A DNA stretch of 64,000 bases from Adineta vaga (Eukaryota > Rotifera). Both the position numbers and the translations under genes were made by a program. Where the stretch lies: NCBI GenBank assembly GCA_021613535.1, contig CP075497.1:12524001-12588000 (forward strand), given 5' to 3'. Positions 21,718 through 33,772 of the stretch are shown piece after piece. The notes under the pieces were generated by a model. The model searched no databases. It worked only from the letters and a program-made list of their open reading frames with translations, and was not told the origin of the DNA. Position 1 is the first letter of the stretch; every line of letters starts with the position of its first letter.

Positions 21718-24141
21718 ATGTTTCCCTTACCATTACTAACAACTAAACCAACAAAAGTCTTAGAATGTGATGAAAATACACCTGATTCACATGTTTCACG
21801 AGATTCACGATTAATTCGTTTAACAGGAATTCATCCATTTAATTGTGAAGCACCATTAAAACTTTTATATGATCATGGTTTTCTTACACCAACAGAATTA
21901 TGGTTTGTTCGTAATCATGGAGCTGTACCTAAAGTATTAGATGAAGAGATTTTCAATTGGACAATTCATATTGAAGGAATGGTTGAAAATCCGATGTCAT
22001 TGACATTGAATGATCTTTTAAAATTTCCTCAAATAACAATTCCAATCACAATGGTCTGTGCAGGAAATCGACGTAAAGAACAAAATATAATTCGAAAAGG
22101 ACATGGATTTAATTGGGGAAGTGGAGCAGTAAGTACAGCTTTATTTACTGGAATATTAATGAATGAAATTCTCAAAGTAATAAAACCAACCGACGAAGCA
22201 AAATACATGTGGATGGAAGGTATTGATCAACTTCCAAATGGTCATTATGGAACAAGTATTCGTTTATCAACTGCAATGAATCCTTCAATGTGTGTTATGT
22301 TAGCTTATAAAATGAATGGAGAATTATTAAGAGCAGATCATGGACGTCCTCTTCGGATGATTATTCCAGGACATATCGGTGGAAGAAGTGTGAAATGGTT
22401 AAAAAGAATCATTCTTTCTGATAAACCAAATGACAATTGGTATCATATATTTGATAATAGAGTTTTACCAACGATGATAACACCAGAAATGATTGAACAT
22501 GATAAATCTTGGTATTATGATGAACGATATGCGATTTATAATCTTAATATTCAAAGTGTTATTTGTTATCCAAATCATGATGAAAGAATTGAAATTGAAG
22601 AAGAAAAATTTTATAATATTCGAGGTTATGCTTATAATGGAGGTGGAATACGTGTTGGAAGAGTTGAAATTTCTCTCGATCAAGGTTATACTTGGAAATT
22701 AACAACTATTAATTATCCAGAAGACCTTTATAGACAAAGTAAAAGTAATGAAGAACTTTTTGGAGGAAAATTAGATATGTCAAAAAGAGAAAATTGTTTT
22801 TGTTGGTGTTTTTGGAATATTGAAATTTCAATTAAAGAACTTTCACAAGCAAAAGATATTGTTGTTCGAGCAATGGATGAATATATGAATATTCAACCAA
22901 GAGATATTTATTGGAATATTCTTTCAATGTTAAATAATTGTTGGCATAGATTAACAATTATTCAGGATATAAATACAAATGATTTACTATTTCAACATCC
23001 AACTGTACCTGGAGTAACAAAAGGAGGATGGATGGAATCTATTAAAGATCAAAGTGGAAATCTTACGGATGGATTTTGGGGTTTAAGAAATATGAATTCA
23101 TTATCATTAGAAAATAAATCATTCGATAATGTGAAAATGACAAATGATTCAATAACACAATTGATTACAGAAGAAGAATTAGCGAAACATAATAAAGATA
23201 ATGATGTATGGATTGCAATCAATGGACAAGTTTACGATGTTTCGGAATATTTAAAAGATCATCCTGGGGGAAGAAATTCAATTCTAGTAACCAGTGGTAT
23301 GGATGCATCGGAAGATTTCTTAGCTATTCATAGTAATCATGCGAAATCAATGTTAATTAAATATCATATTGGAATACTTGAAAAACAAATAAATATTCAC
23401 CAAGAAATATTTCTCTCACAAAATCAATGGAAAAAAACGATTTTAAAAACGAAGAAAATTCTTAATCATGATACAATTCTATTAACTTTCCTATTAGAAC
23501 ATCCAAAACAAGTTCTAGGCGTACACATTGGAAAACATTTATTTGTTCGATGTACAACTCAATCAAAGGAAAAAGTTATTCGAGCATATACACCAATTTC
23601 AAATCCAAATCAATTGGGACAATTTGATTTACTTATTAAATTATATCGAAAAACACAAACACGATCAGCTGGGAAAATGTCTGCGTGTATTGATTTACTT
23701 AAAGAAGGTGATACAATTGAATGTAAAGGACCATTTGGAGATTTTGAATATCTTAAGAACGGAATTGTTTCAATTAATGGAATTCAAAGAAAATTTGATA
23801 AATTGACAATGATTGCTGGTGGAAGTGGAATAACGGGTATTTATCAAATATTTCAATCTGTTTATCAAGATGGAATTCAATGTAATTTGATTTATTTTAA
23901 TAAAATAGAAGAAGATATTCTTTTACGTGATGAATTAACATCTTTAAAACAAATTCAATATTCACTTTCATATCCAAAAACAAATTGGAATGGTTTACAT
24001 GGAGATATTTCTAAAGAACATCTACAAGATGTTCATCAAGGTCTATTACTTTGTTGTGGACCGCCAGAAATGATGGATGAAGTTTATCGAATTGCATCTG
24101 ATCTTGGATGGAATGTTAAAGATCAATTTATTCGTTTTTAA
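21718..24141 (+). CDS. Eukaryotic-type assimilatory nitrate reductase (Moco / cyt b5 / FAD / NAD(P)H), intronless
   Basis: A single 807-residue frame with the full nitrate reductase architecture. The N-terminal molybdopterin domain has CAGNRRKEQ with the Mo-ligand Cys at 114 and GFNWGSGAVST. A Mo-dimerisation region follows. A cytochrome b5 domain has HPGG at about 515 and the second heme His in AIHS. A ferredoxin-reductase-type FAD domain has RAYTP at about 622 and GKMSACIDLL. The NAD(P)H domain has GGSGITG at about 701 and CCGPPEMMD at about 779, ending ...FIRF. The enzyme would reduce nitrate to nitrite in the cytosol. Length and order match plant, fungal and algal enzymes. Animals normally lack it. 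Base composition is like the flanking genes and all motifs look intact. Horizontal acquisition is inferred. Confidence 0.93.
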   Translation: MFPLPLLTTKPTKVLECDENTPDSHVSRDSRLIRLTGIHPFNCEAPLKLLYDHGFLTPTELWFVRNHGAVPKVLDEEIFNWTIHIEGMVENPMSLTLNDLLKFPQITIPITMVCAGNRRKEQNIIRKGHGFNWGSGAVSTALFTGILMNEILKVIKPTDEAKYMWMEGIDQLPNGHYGTSIRLSTAMNPSMCVMLAYKMNGELLRADHGRPLRMIIPGHIGGRSVKWLKRIILSDKPNDNWYHIFDNRVLPTMITPEMIEHDKSWYYDERYAIYNLNIQSVICYPNHDERIEIEEEKFYNIRGYAYNGGGIRVGRVEISLDQGYTWKLTTINYPEDLYRQSKSNEELFGGKLDMSKRENCFCWCFWNIEISIKELSQAKDIVVRAMDEYMNIQPRDIYWNILSMLNNCWHRLTIIQDINTNDLLFQHPTVPGVTKGGWMESIKDQSGNLTDGFWGLRNMNSLSLENKSFDNVKMTNDSITQLITEEELAKHNKDNDVWIAINGQVYDVSEYLKDHPGGRNSILVTSGMDASEDFLAIHSNHAKSMLIKYHIGILEKQINIHQEIFLSQNQWKKTILKTKKILNHDTILLTFLLEHPKQVLGVHIGKHLFVRCTTQSKEKVIRAYTPISNPNQLGQFDLLIKLYRKTQTRSAGKMSACIDLLKEGDTIECKGPFGDFEYLKNGIVSINGIQRKFDKLTMIAGGSGITGIYQIFQSVYQDGIQCNLIYFNKIEEDILLRDELTSLKQIQYSLSYPKTNWNGLHGDISKEHLQDVHQGLLLCCGPPEMMDEVYRIASDLGWNVKDQFIRF

Positions 24142-24484
24142 AACATTTATGAACATAAGACATTAGCGCCATCTACATTTAATCTTATTATGAAATATTG
24201 TAAACATAAATTGTCTGATGAAGAAGAAAATCTCTTTTTTTTCTATCAAAGTTATTTAAGAAAAATATTTTCATTAGAAAAAGAAGCTCATTTTGATTAG
24301 TTAAAATATTTATCAAGTAGGAAAATTCTTTGGAAATATCTTTGTTTAGTAACAGATGTAATTTAGTCAGTCTGATCATTCATAGAAATATTTCGTTTTA
24401 AAAATAGTACGAAAAAACAATCTTGATAAATCTTATACGAATATTTTATCAAGATTTCATCTTCGAATTTTTTGTATATAAATT
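24142..24484. other. Intergenic, no supported gene
   Basis: A short AT-rich gap between nitrate reductase and the next plus-strand gene. No clear signal is seen. Confidence 0.45.
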
Positions 24485-25004
24485 ATGTAAGTCTTATTTA
24501 TATTTAAATATATTCAATTATTGATTTTCTTTTTTTTTTAAAATAGGAAACGACATCATGAAGACAATCCTTATTCATCAACTGATAGTGGTGGTGGAAA
24601 TGTTACAACACATTCAATACCAAAACGAATGGCAATAAGAACTGATTTACAAACAAAGTAAGTTTTATTTTCTTTTAAATAAACAAAATAATTTGTATAA
24701 TTTTATGAATAGTTATTCTCCATCAGAAAATTATTCTCCACCAAGTTCAACTGAATCAGATTCTTCATCATCTTCATCAATAAATTCATCGAATCCATTG
24801 AATTTAATTCATTCACAATTATGTATATGTCCTAATCAAGATTGTGTTATTCATGATCGTCAACGTTTAATGAATATTCCAACAGAATTAACTCATACAT
24901 TAAATCCAACTTATGGAAATAAAAATCTTCTACTCTATTATGCACATTTGGAACGATGTCGTCGACATGGATTAACTCTTCATCAGAATTCTTCTTCATC
25001 TTAA
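24485..25004 (+). CDS. Ser-rich protein of unknown function with a small Cys motif
   Basis: Three exons (24485-24486, 24547-24657, 24713-25004) join in frame to 134 residues if the start codon is split as AT|G across the first intron (donor GTAAGT). If not, translation may begin at the internal ATG in exon 2. The protein starts with a polar, Ser/Gly-rich segment (KRHHEDNPYSSTDSGGGN) and has a serine run in the middle. It then has a conserved-looking block CICPNQDCVIHDRQRL with three Cys and a His that could bind a metal, ending in a poly-Ser tail. No family is recognised. The phosphomannomutase start lies 127 bp downstream. Confidence 0.5.
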
Positions 25005-25131
25005 CTTTTATTTCTTGTTTTTCTTTGTATTAGCGCATGCTAAACATATACATAGTTCTATACATAAATATATATATTCACTTCTGAACAAAACGAAATC
25101 GAGATTCATTCTTTTTAATTCTAGATTAAAT

Positions 25132-26341
25132 ATGACAACACCTACAACACCATTCGCAACACCGGGTGAACCATTTGGTAATGATGATGGAGTCATTTCT
25201 TCAAGAAAATTAGACACCATCTGCTTATTTGATGTTGATGGAACGATAGCTTTAGCACGACAGGTAATTGTGGAAAATAGATTAAGTTCTGTAATGATTT
25301 TCGTTTTTTCAAGCTAATTACAGTAGAAATGGATACTTGTCTTCAAGAAGTTCGAAAGAAATGTCTGATTGGTCTTGTAGGTGGATCAGACATTGTTAAA
25401 ATTGTTGAACAAATCGGTGGAACAAATGGTTTGTTTTGTTTTAATGAAATTTCTTTTCTGAAGAAAATCTTTCGTTTTAGCTATAGCAAAATATGATTAT
25501 GTATTTGCAGAAAATGGTCTTGTTGCTTATAAAAATGGCAACCTATTTTTTCAAGAAGTTTGTTGATTTAATTTTGAAAAATGAAAAATCTTCTTTTTTT
25601 TCTTTCCTTAGAATATTCAAAAACATGTTGGTGAAGATGATTTACAATCATTGATTAATTATTGTTTAAAATATTTATCGGAAATTAAATTACCATTTAA
25701 AAGGTTTTCTTTTTTCTTTTCAAAATACGAATCTTTTCTTTTTTTCAGAGGTACATTCATTGAATTTCGTAATGGTCTTATAAATGTTTCACCTGTTGGA
25801 AGAAATTGTACAAAAGAAGAACGAGATATATTCGAAGCCTATGATTTAGTAAGATTGTTCTTTTCGAAAGATTTTAGTTTCTAGTTTTTATTCTATAGGA
25901 ACATAAAATTCGTGAAACAATGGTAAAAGATTTACAAGGAAAATTTGCTCATTTAAATTTAGTTTTTGCAATTGGTAAAACTTTTTTTTCTGAAATTTTA
26001 TTGTTTTGTTTTTATTCTAGGTGGACAAATAAGTTTTGATGTCTTTCCTGAAGGATGGGATAAACGATATGCAGTTAAACATTTAGAAAAAGATAATGTG
26101 AAGAATATTTATTTCTTCGGTGATAAAACATTTAAGGTAAGAATGCATTTTATTATTTTTGAGAAAGAAAACGAGTTCGTATCATTTTGAAATCAAAGAG
26201 TTCATGAAAACGAGTTCTTTTGTGTAGGGTGGCAATGATTATGAGATTTATAATGATCCACGAACGAAAGGTTATTCGGTAACAAATCCGGTGGAAACTC
26301 GTGCTTATTTATGTGAATTATTTGGATTAGAAAAAGTTTAG
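25132..26341 (+). CDS. PMM2: Phosphomannomutase
   Basis: Eight exons (25132-25263, 25314-25428, 25481-25557, 25612-25703, 25749-25848, 25899-25974, 26021-26136, 26228-26341) join exactly in frame to 273 residues, slightly longer than the usual ~245-260. After a ~30-residue N-terminal extension comes the HAD nucleophile motif [58 protein letters not shown] and GDKTFKGGNDYEI follow, all eukaryotic PMM signatures. The enzyme interconverts mannose-6-phosphate and mannose-1-phosphate for GDP-mannose and glycosylation, in the cytosol. All introns are 43-91 bp. The N-terminal extension ([14 protein letters not shown]) is low-complexity. PMM1/PMM2 cannot be separated by eye; the symbol stands for the family. 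Confidence 0.93.
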
Positions 26342-26436
26342 ATTTCCAGTATTTATTTAATCCTTTTTAAAAAAAACAATTTTATTTCTAAATTAAAAAG
26401 AAAGACACAAAAAAATACGATTCGAATAAAAGAAAT

Positions 26437-29400
26437 TTATTTCCTTTTTCTTTGAACTTTCTTCTGAGTTTGTTTTTCTTGTTTAAGTACACATGATGAT
26501 CTTCCTCGATGACTAATTCGTTTCTTCAACTCTTCTTCCATTGTTTTCAATTGATTTTTTTGATTTGGAATTGTTCTTTGAATCTCTTGAAGATACCAAT
26601 CGGGTAGAAAATTTCCATGTCTTTGATTTGATCGTTTCATTTGTGTATAACGAAAAGGAACACATGATGGTAAATCAAATTCGATAACTTTTCCAGTTAT
26701 TGGATCGATTTCTAAAGGTTGAGGAATATATGCAAATGCATGAATTGTATTTGGATCATCGATATGAATTGTTTGTTGAATTAATTGTAGAAATGAATAA
26801 AGATATGAAAGACAATATTTTAAATGTAGATCATAACGAGAAAGAAATTTTGAAATTAATTTTCGTATAGAAAATAAATCTAATTGTTCAATATTTCCTT
26901 GTGAAGATGATTTATAACCAATCATTAATGTATTAACATTTGCTAACCACATTTGTGCCCACCAATAAAGTGTTTGTAATTTATTTTCATCACGATAAAA
27001 GATTTTTTTATTTGTACATTTCATTTCAACATAACCAGGTTGAATTTCATTCTGAAAACGTTTTTTCTTATCAATGATTTCATTTTCATCGGTTTGAATT
27101 AATTCAAGATTTTCATTGATTTGTGCGACTTTTGATTCATCTTCGATCACTTCCTCTTGTTGTTGTTCTTCTTCTTCTTCTTGATTCCATTCTAAAACAA
27201 ATAAGAGAAAAAAGATGAAAATTAAATTTTAGAATTGAATAATTTACTCCGATTGTTGTGTCAATGTAACTTTGATTGAATCATCATCAACTTGTTTATT
27301 CGTATCTGTCTTTGGTATCATATCTTGATTAATTTCTCCATCAATTTCATTTGAATAAAGTATATTCAATTCTCCAAATTTCCAATATTGAACTGTATGA
27401 AATTGTTCTTGTGGTTTTTCTATTGGAATTTGTTCTTGCATTCTCGTTGTATTCGGTTGTTCTGTTGTAAATAATTGTTCAAATTTATAACCACTATATT
27501 CATCTTCCGTCATACTTTCGACATGTTTCGTTGCTTTATTTGCAATTGCTAAATAAAATTGTCCTTTGATTCTAACAACGAGTAATTTCCATGGTTCACT
27601 ATCACAATAAAGATTTGCTAAGATTGTTCTTAGAACTAATCTTCGACAGATAAATGTTGGTGGTTTTAATAATTGTGAATTGGTCGTGGAAAAAAGATAT
27701 TGTTTTTGTGAATACCATGAAATTAGTGGACGAAGATCAGTGCCATCATGAGAACGAAAATAATTCTCAGGATTTAATCGTGCTTTTTCTTTAAATTCTT
27801 CATAACCTCGATAAACATTATATGAACATTGAGTTCGTTCTTTAGGAATATGAACATAACGTTTGAATGATTTATCAAAATGATAAATTGGTTGAGCAAG
27901 TGACGCATCATATGAGATGTAACCGATCTCACGACGAAGACGTGACCATGTTTTAGGTGGTTCTCGTTCGTAATCAGATCGAAATAAACAAGGACCTAAA
28001 TTAACTGAAAATTTTTCCTTAGTTGTTATATCATAGATTTGATTCATATCTTCATTTAATAGAATTTCACAATTTGTTAAATCTAAAATAATGAAAAGTT
28101 AATTTTTTAAAAGTAAAATTTTCATCTTACCTCGATAAGTTTGTTCTTCATCGAAATCATTTTGAATTTCTTCTTCACCTATCGCAATTTGTTCATTTCC
28201 ATGAAATTGTAATTCTAATCCTTGTAAAGAATCTAATTGTTGATTTTCATCATTTTTTATTGACATATGTTTACAACGATAACGACGAAATGCTCGTGCA
28301 CTGATTTCATCACTTTCAATAAGAATTTGTTGAAGAGATATCGATGTTCCATCTTCTGGAGAATAGAGATAAGACAGAATTTCTTCAGGTGAAAGATTTT
28401 GTATAAGAATTTTGAAATCTTTCAATGACCATTGATGAGATTGATTTTGTTCATCAATTCCAAAGTTTTGTTTGATTTGAATTGAATCAATAATTGTTAA
28501 TAATTGTTGTTTAATATCATTGGATGATAAACTTAAAGTTTGATGAAAATCTGAATCATTTATTGAAAATAATTGACAATATTTTTCATCATTTATTGAT
28601 AATTTCATTTGAAAATCTTCTTTAATTGATAATTGTTCATGATCAGTATTTGGTAAACTGATTAAATAAGATAAAATTAAATTTTCTTTTAATAAATCTA
28701 ATGACCATTGAAGTGCTTTTAAACTGTTTGAATCAATATGAATTTGACTTTCATTTAGTGGTGAATATTCTTCAGAACAATGTTCCATTGGTATTGATAA
28801 TTGATATTCGGATATTCCTTCAACCCATTCAAGAACGATTGCAGGTTGATAAATACTTAATTTCGAATCAATCGAAGGAATATTCGAATCAATATGAAAC
28901 GTTTGAAGATCGCCATTATTATCTGGAAAGATATGTAAATCATCCGATTTTGATTCAATTGCAAATTTCATCTAAAAATTGAATAGAAGAAAAAAAAGTT
29001 TATTTTATTTCAAAATTCTTTTACCTGATTTCGAAATTCATCACCATGAATAAAATTCAAGTGATTATTATGATCATTTGTATCTAAATCATGTTTATTT
29101 TGTAATTGTTGTTGATCATTTAGATTGAATTGAATTCTTTGTTGATTAGAATTATCTAAAGAATATTGTTGCTCTTTATTTTGTATTGAATTAATATTTA
29201 AATGAATTTGTTTATCTTGTTGATCATCATTCCATTTGATTTCATATGTTTCATTTAATTCAGAATTTGTTTTCCATAAATCTTGATTTCCATCGGAATG
29301 AATATCATAAAGATAATTTGAATTATTTTCATCTTCAAATGAAATTTGTTGATTTTTATCTTCGAATTCAGAATTATCAAATTGATGTTTGAAATCTTCA

Positions 29401-29558
29401 TTAATTGTATCACTTGTCCAAATAAAATGACTTTCTAATTCTTTATCGATCAATGCTTGTGCTTCTTCATCATCGGCATCAATTAAATTATTATTAGCAT
29501 TTTTACGACGAAATCGTGGAACGATTTTTTTTTCTTTTTGTTGAAATTTGGTTGTCAT
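26437..29558 (-). CDS. DXO/Rai1-family decapping nuclease-like protein with long Asn/Gln-rich N-terminus
   Basis: Four minus-strand exons (29558-29025, 28971-28131, 28082-27248, 27191-26437) give about 988 codons. Roughly the first half is Asn/Gln/Asp-rich with no domain. The C-terminal half matches DXO/Rai1: GYKFEQLF, an E-x-D in NEIDGE, VEMKC (for the E-x-K motif), LYWWAQMWLANVNTLMIGYK and FLPDWYLQEIQ, cf. FLPSWY in mammalian DXO. These acidic motifs bind the catalytic metals. Family enzymes remove aberrant or NAD caps from RNA and degrade it 5'-3'. Junctions 1 and 2 are in frame. The obvious GT/AG pair between exons 3 and 4 is one base out of frame, so that splice, or the integrity of this copy, is unresolved. 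Confidence 0.72.
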
Positions 29559-29701
29559 ATGTCTTGTTTTTCTTCTCTCCTAGTGAAATAACGCATTGCA
29601 CGTGTCTTTTATTTTCATGTAATTACACAATCAGCAATCTTGCACAAAACTAAAGAAAGAATTACTTTGTGATTCATTTGACTTAAATTTCAGATAAAAA
29701 A
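29559..29701. promoter_or_regulatory. Compact divergent (bidirectional) promoter region
   Basis: Only 143 bp separate the start codons of the minus-strand DXO-like gene and the plus-strand PRPF31 gene. Both core promoters and 5' UTRs must lie here or overlap the genes. No TATA box is obvious. Confidence 0.5.
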
Positions 29702-31610
29702 ATGTCGTTAGCTGATGAACTTTTGGCTGATCTCGAAGAAATGGGTGATGGTCAACAAAATTCTGTTGAACAGAATGATTACGCCATGGATACGGATCAA
29801 ATTCCAAGTGCAATTCATTCCTTACCAAATAAAAATAGTGTTCATGCTGTTGCGAAATTAAAAGATTCAATTTTATTAAAAGAAACAATGTATAAAATTG
29901 ATTTCCATACAAAACATCAACGAAAATCAACAATGGAAATTGAAGGGCCTGTTGAACATGATCCAGAATATTTACTTATTGTTGATGCAAATAATTTACT
30001 TGTGGAAATTGATAATGAAATTGATATTATTCAGAATTTTGTTAAAGGTATTTATCGAAAAAGATTTCCAGAATTAGAACAACTTGTTCAATTACCATTG
30101 GATTATCTGAAAACTGTTCAAGTAAGAATAATTTGCATTTTTTTCTTTCTTTCATTTTTCTTTCGTTTTAGGAATTAGGAAATAATGTTGATCAAGCAAA
30201 ACTGAATGAAAATTTACAGAAATTTTTAACTCAAGCAACAATTATGATTGTCAGTGTATCAGCTTCAACTACTCAAGGGTAAATAAATAATTTCATTCAT
30301 TTCATTTCATTTCTTCTGTTGTTCTTGTTTGTTTTTAGAAAAAATCTAACTGATGAAGAATTAGAACGTGTTTTGGAAGCATGTCAAATTGTTTGTATTT
30401 TCATTGTTTTTCAAATAATTCTTTTTAATTGAATAGATTTATTTTGTTTTTAGGCAATGAAATTAAGTGAAGATAAACAAATCATTTTAACATATGTTGA
30501 ATCACGAATGACATTTATTGCACCAAATTTATCAATGATTGTTGGAGCATCAACTGCAGCGAAATTAATGGGAATGGCGGGTGGATTAACAAATCTAACA
30601 AAAATGCCTTCGTGTAATATTCTATTATTGGGTGCACGTAAAAAACAATTAGGAGGATTTTCTACAACAGCTGCAATGCCACATGCTGGAGCGATTTTCT
30701 ATTCGAAAATTGTTCAAGATTGTCCATCGGTAAGTTATTTCGTAATAACGAATTTATGTTGTTTTATCAAAGAAATCTTTCTTTTTAGGATCTTCGAGTA
30801 AAAGTAGCACGTTTAGTAGCATGTAAAGTAACATTAGCTGCACGTGTTGATAGTTTTCATGAAAGTCCACAAGGTCAACAAGGAAAAGCTTTATTAAATG
30901 ATATCGAAAGACGATTAGAAAAATTACAAGAACCACCACCAGTGAAAGCAGTTAAACCTTTACCACCACCGATTGAATCGGGAAAAAAGAAACGTGGTGG
31001 AAGAAGACATAGAAAAATGAAAGAACGTCTTGGAATGACAGAATTAAGAGCTGGTGCAAATAAAACTGCGTTTGCAACAGTAAGAATCAAATCTTCGTTT
31101 AGTTCTTATCAAAAATTAACTTTTCTCTTGTTTTTTCTCCTCTAGATTGACGGAGATGCCTATCAGGAAGATTTCGGTTTTTCAAAAGGTATGATTGGAA
31201 AATCAGGTTCAGGAAAAGTTCGTGCTGCACAAGTTGATTCAAAAACAAAAGCAAAAATTTCACAAAAACTTCAAGTAAAATTTTTAATCTTATTTCAAAA
31301 ACAATCGTTTCATTTTTCCATCTTTTTTTAGAAAACTTTACAACAACAAAACAATGCATATGGTGGAACAACAACAGTTCATAATCGAAAACAAATTAGT
31401 GGAACAGCATCAAGTGTGGCATTTACTCCGCTTCAAGTAAGAATAAAGATTTGGATAAGAATAAACTTTATTGTTTAATTTTAGGGTTTAGAAATTGTTA
31501 ATCCAAATGCAATTGAAAAGGATCGAACTGGTATTGAAAGTCAAAAATACTTCTCAAATTCGTATGGTTTTGCGAAAACTAGTCCATCTGTTATTCCAAA
31601 AACAACTTAA
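29702..31610 (+). CDS. PRPF31: U4/U6 snRNP splicing factor Prp31
   Basis: Eight exons (29702-30121, 30172-30278, 30339-30390, 30454-30729, 30789-31079, 31146-31274, 31332-31436, 31485-31610) join exactly in frame to 501 residues; human PRPF31 has 499. The protein starts MSLADELLADLEEMG. It has the N-terminal coiled-coil region and the NOP domain (IVGASTAAKLMGMAGGLTNL, MPSCNILLLGARKK, FYSKIVQDCP). A basic linker (GKKKRGGRRHRKMKERLGMT) and the conserved C-terminus (GLEIVNPNA, YFSN) follow. It binds U4 snRNA/15.5K and bridges U4/U6 to U5 in the tri-snRNP in the nucleus. Introns are 47-66 bp. Confidence 0.95.
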
Positions 31611-33772
31611 TGTTATCTGTTGTGTACATAAATCATCACCAAGAATAGTTTATCATCTTTTCTGTTGTTGTTGATTGAAAGATGAAGGTTTTGTTCAAAT
31701 AAATTGGTTGGCTCTTTGAAAGAGAAAGTGTATTGGAAATAATTGTTGAACAGTCGTTTTAAAGAGCATTCGAAACTGTAATTATAGTGTAAAAATGAAA
31801 ACGGTTCATAGATAAATAATCTTGGTGGAGTGACCACTTCATGCTCTTTCAAAATATGTGTTTAGATTTTTTTTAACTTATGAATGGATTTATAAAGAAG
31901 GTATTCTTGATAGACTTGAAAGCAAATTTTGTTGGGAATGTTTCGTTCGAAAATCTTAGTTATTCATTTTCTGGACGTTTAAATATTAAAAAATATGCAA
32001 AGAGAAAGAATAATTTTGACTATTATTGTAATATGCTTGATTGACAGTCCAGGTGCTCGTAGAACGCACTGTTAGATACGATTTGGAAAAATTCTCATTC
32101 ATTATCTATGCAAAAATACTTGACATGAAAATGTACTTGAAAAATAAGGACGAAGTACTTTAACTAGTGATACATTATTATTCTGCATATATTCTGTACT
32201 TGAGGGTGAGTGTTTAACTTTCACTCGTTTTTCCTACTTTCTGATCGAAATTTCGTAGGGTGTTCGGTGTAACAACTATTGAAAATTTCGATTATTCTAT
32301 CACAAGATGATACGCAAATCGAATCTTTGAGTAGTTTTTCTGTAAATTCTTCGAGGACTTGAGCATAATTAGTTTTCCACGTAAAATATATTGCAGTTAT
32401 TACTTCACCAATGATCTACCGTATGATTATTTGAATAAAGCCATTTCCTACAAACAGAAATCCGAGAATGTTGTATAAGCTACTTTTGCTTAAATAATTT
32501 TTATGTACATTAAATTTACTGGAAGAATTTTTGTTTCTATATCTTATTAGAAAAAAATTGTCCGCCAAAATACCCCAATGCGTCAATCAGTAGCTATCAG
32601 TTTTATGGTTTATTACGTTTCATACGAATAAATCGCGAATATAATAGGAAAAAATGAAAGAAAACAGACCTAGTAAGATTAAGCGTGTTTCATAATTATT
32701 TTTTCAGAACAATGACCGCCGTAGAGCCTTCATATGCATGATAGGTAAAACTAACCTGTAGAGACACCACTTCGTTAGAAAACATTTAATTTAAAATATC
32801 TTTAAAAACCTTTTTAACACGAAATTGTTCATCAGATAGTACTAGGTATGTTTTATAGATACAGTTGAATATGAATTAACGCTAGTATCTAAAGATAGCA
32901 AATCAGTGTTATTTTGATTTTCGTTCTCTATAGGTCGATCGATAACAAAATCAGTAAAAAAGAAAAAAAAACTTAGCTGACAGCACGCCGAGTAACTATC
33001 ATCTTCTCTCTTCTACTTGAGTGCAAATGAACGTATATGAAAAGCTCCTAAAGATTTAAAACGATACCATATCTTTACAGGACAAATCATAATCCTCCAA
33101 AGTTATATAACGCTTATCTGTGATATTATAACTAAGATTCCCTTTCTCGTATAAAATAGTGTAGTAAAAATAGTTGTCTACTTGATTTTTTATTTGCTTG
33201 CGTTATGTACTCGCACTACATCGGCTAGTTCAAAAATCAAATGAAAATAAACAAATTACTTTACATAAGGGTTGGCGGAAGATTAAATAGGATTGACGTA
33301 CACGAGTCTGAGATCATTTTTTGCACATTGTATAGATAAAACTTGTTGAATAAGCAATTCGATCAAATGACAATTAAGTCATGCTAATTGATAATCCTAA
33401 TCATCAGTATGAGTTTAATTTTGATTGTATTACAGAAAAATCTGATGGAAATCAGCCAATATATTTTAAATGCGAATATATGAGTGATTCTTAATAGTTA
33501 TGCATAGTATAGTCATTATGATTGTCTTTAAGATATATGACACAGTACTCTTTAATTTAAAGTATATAGTTCTATTCTTTTAAGATAAAGCAACATCAGT
33601 AAATAATTACTTTCCAAATTTTCTATCTAATGACATTTCTGTTTAATTCAAAGAATGCTTCAAATCCAGTTTAGCACATATGAAAATTTCTTATAACAAC
33701 AGAATATTTATTAACAAAAAAAAACGAATTACATGATTGTTTTATTAAATTATCAACAAAAACTTCCTATTA
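31611..33772. other. Long AT-rich gap, no gene seen
   Basis: About 2.1 kb with no convincing coding stretch, tRNA-like cloverleaf or inverted-repeat element. Open frames are short and have no splice context. Confidence 0.45.
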
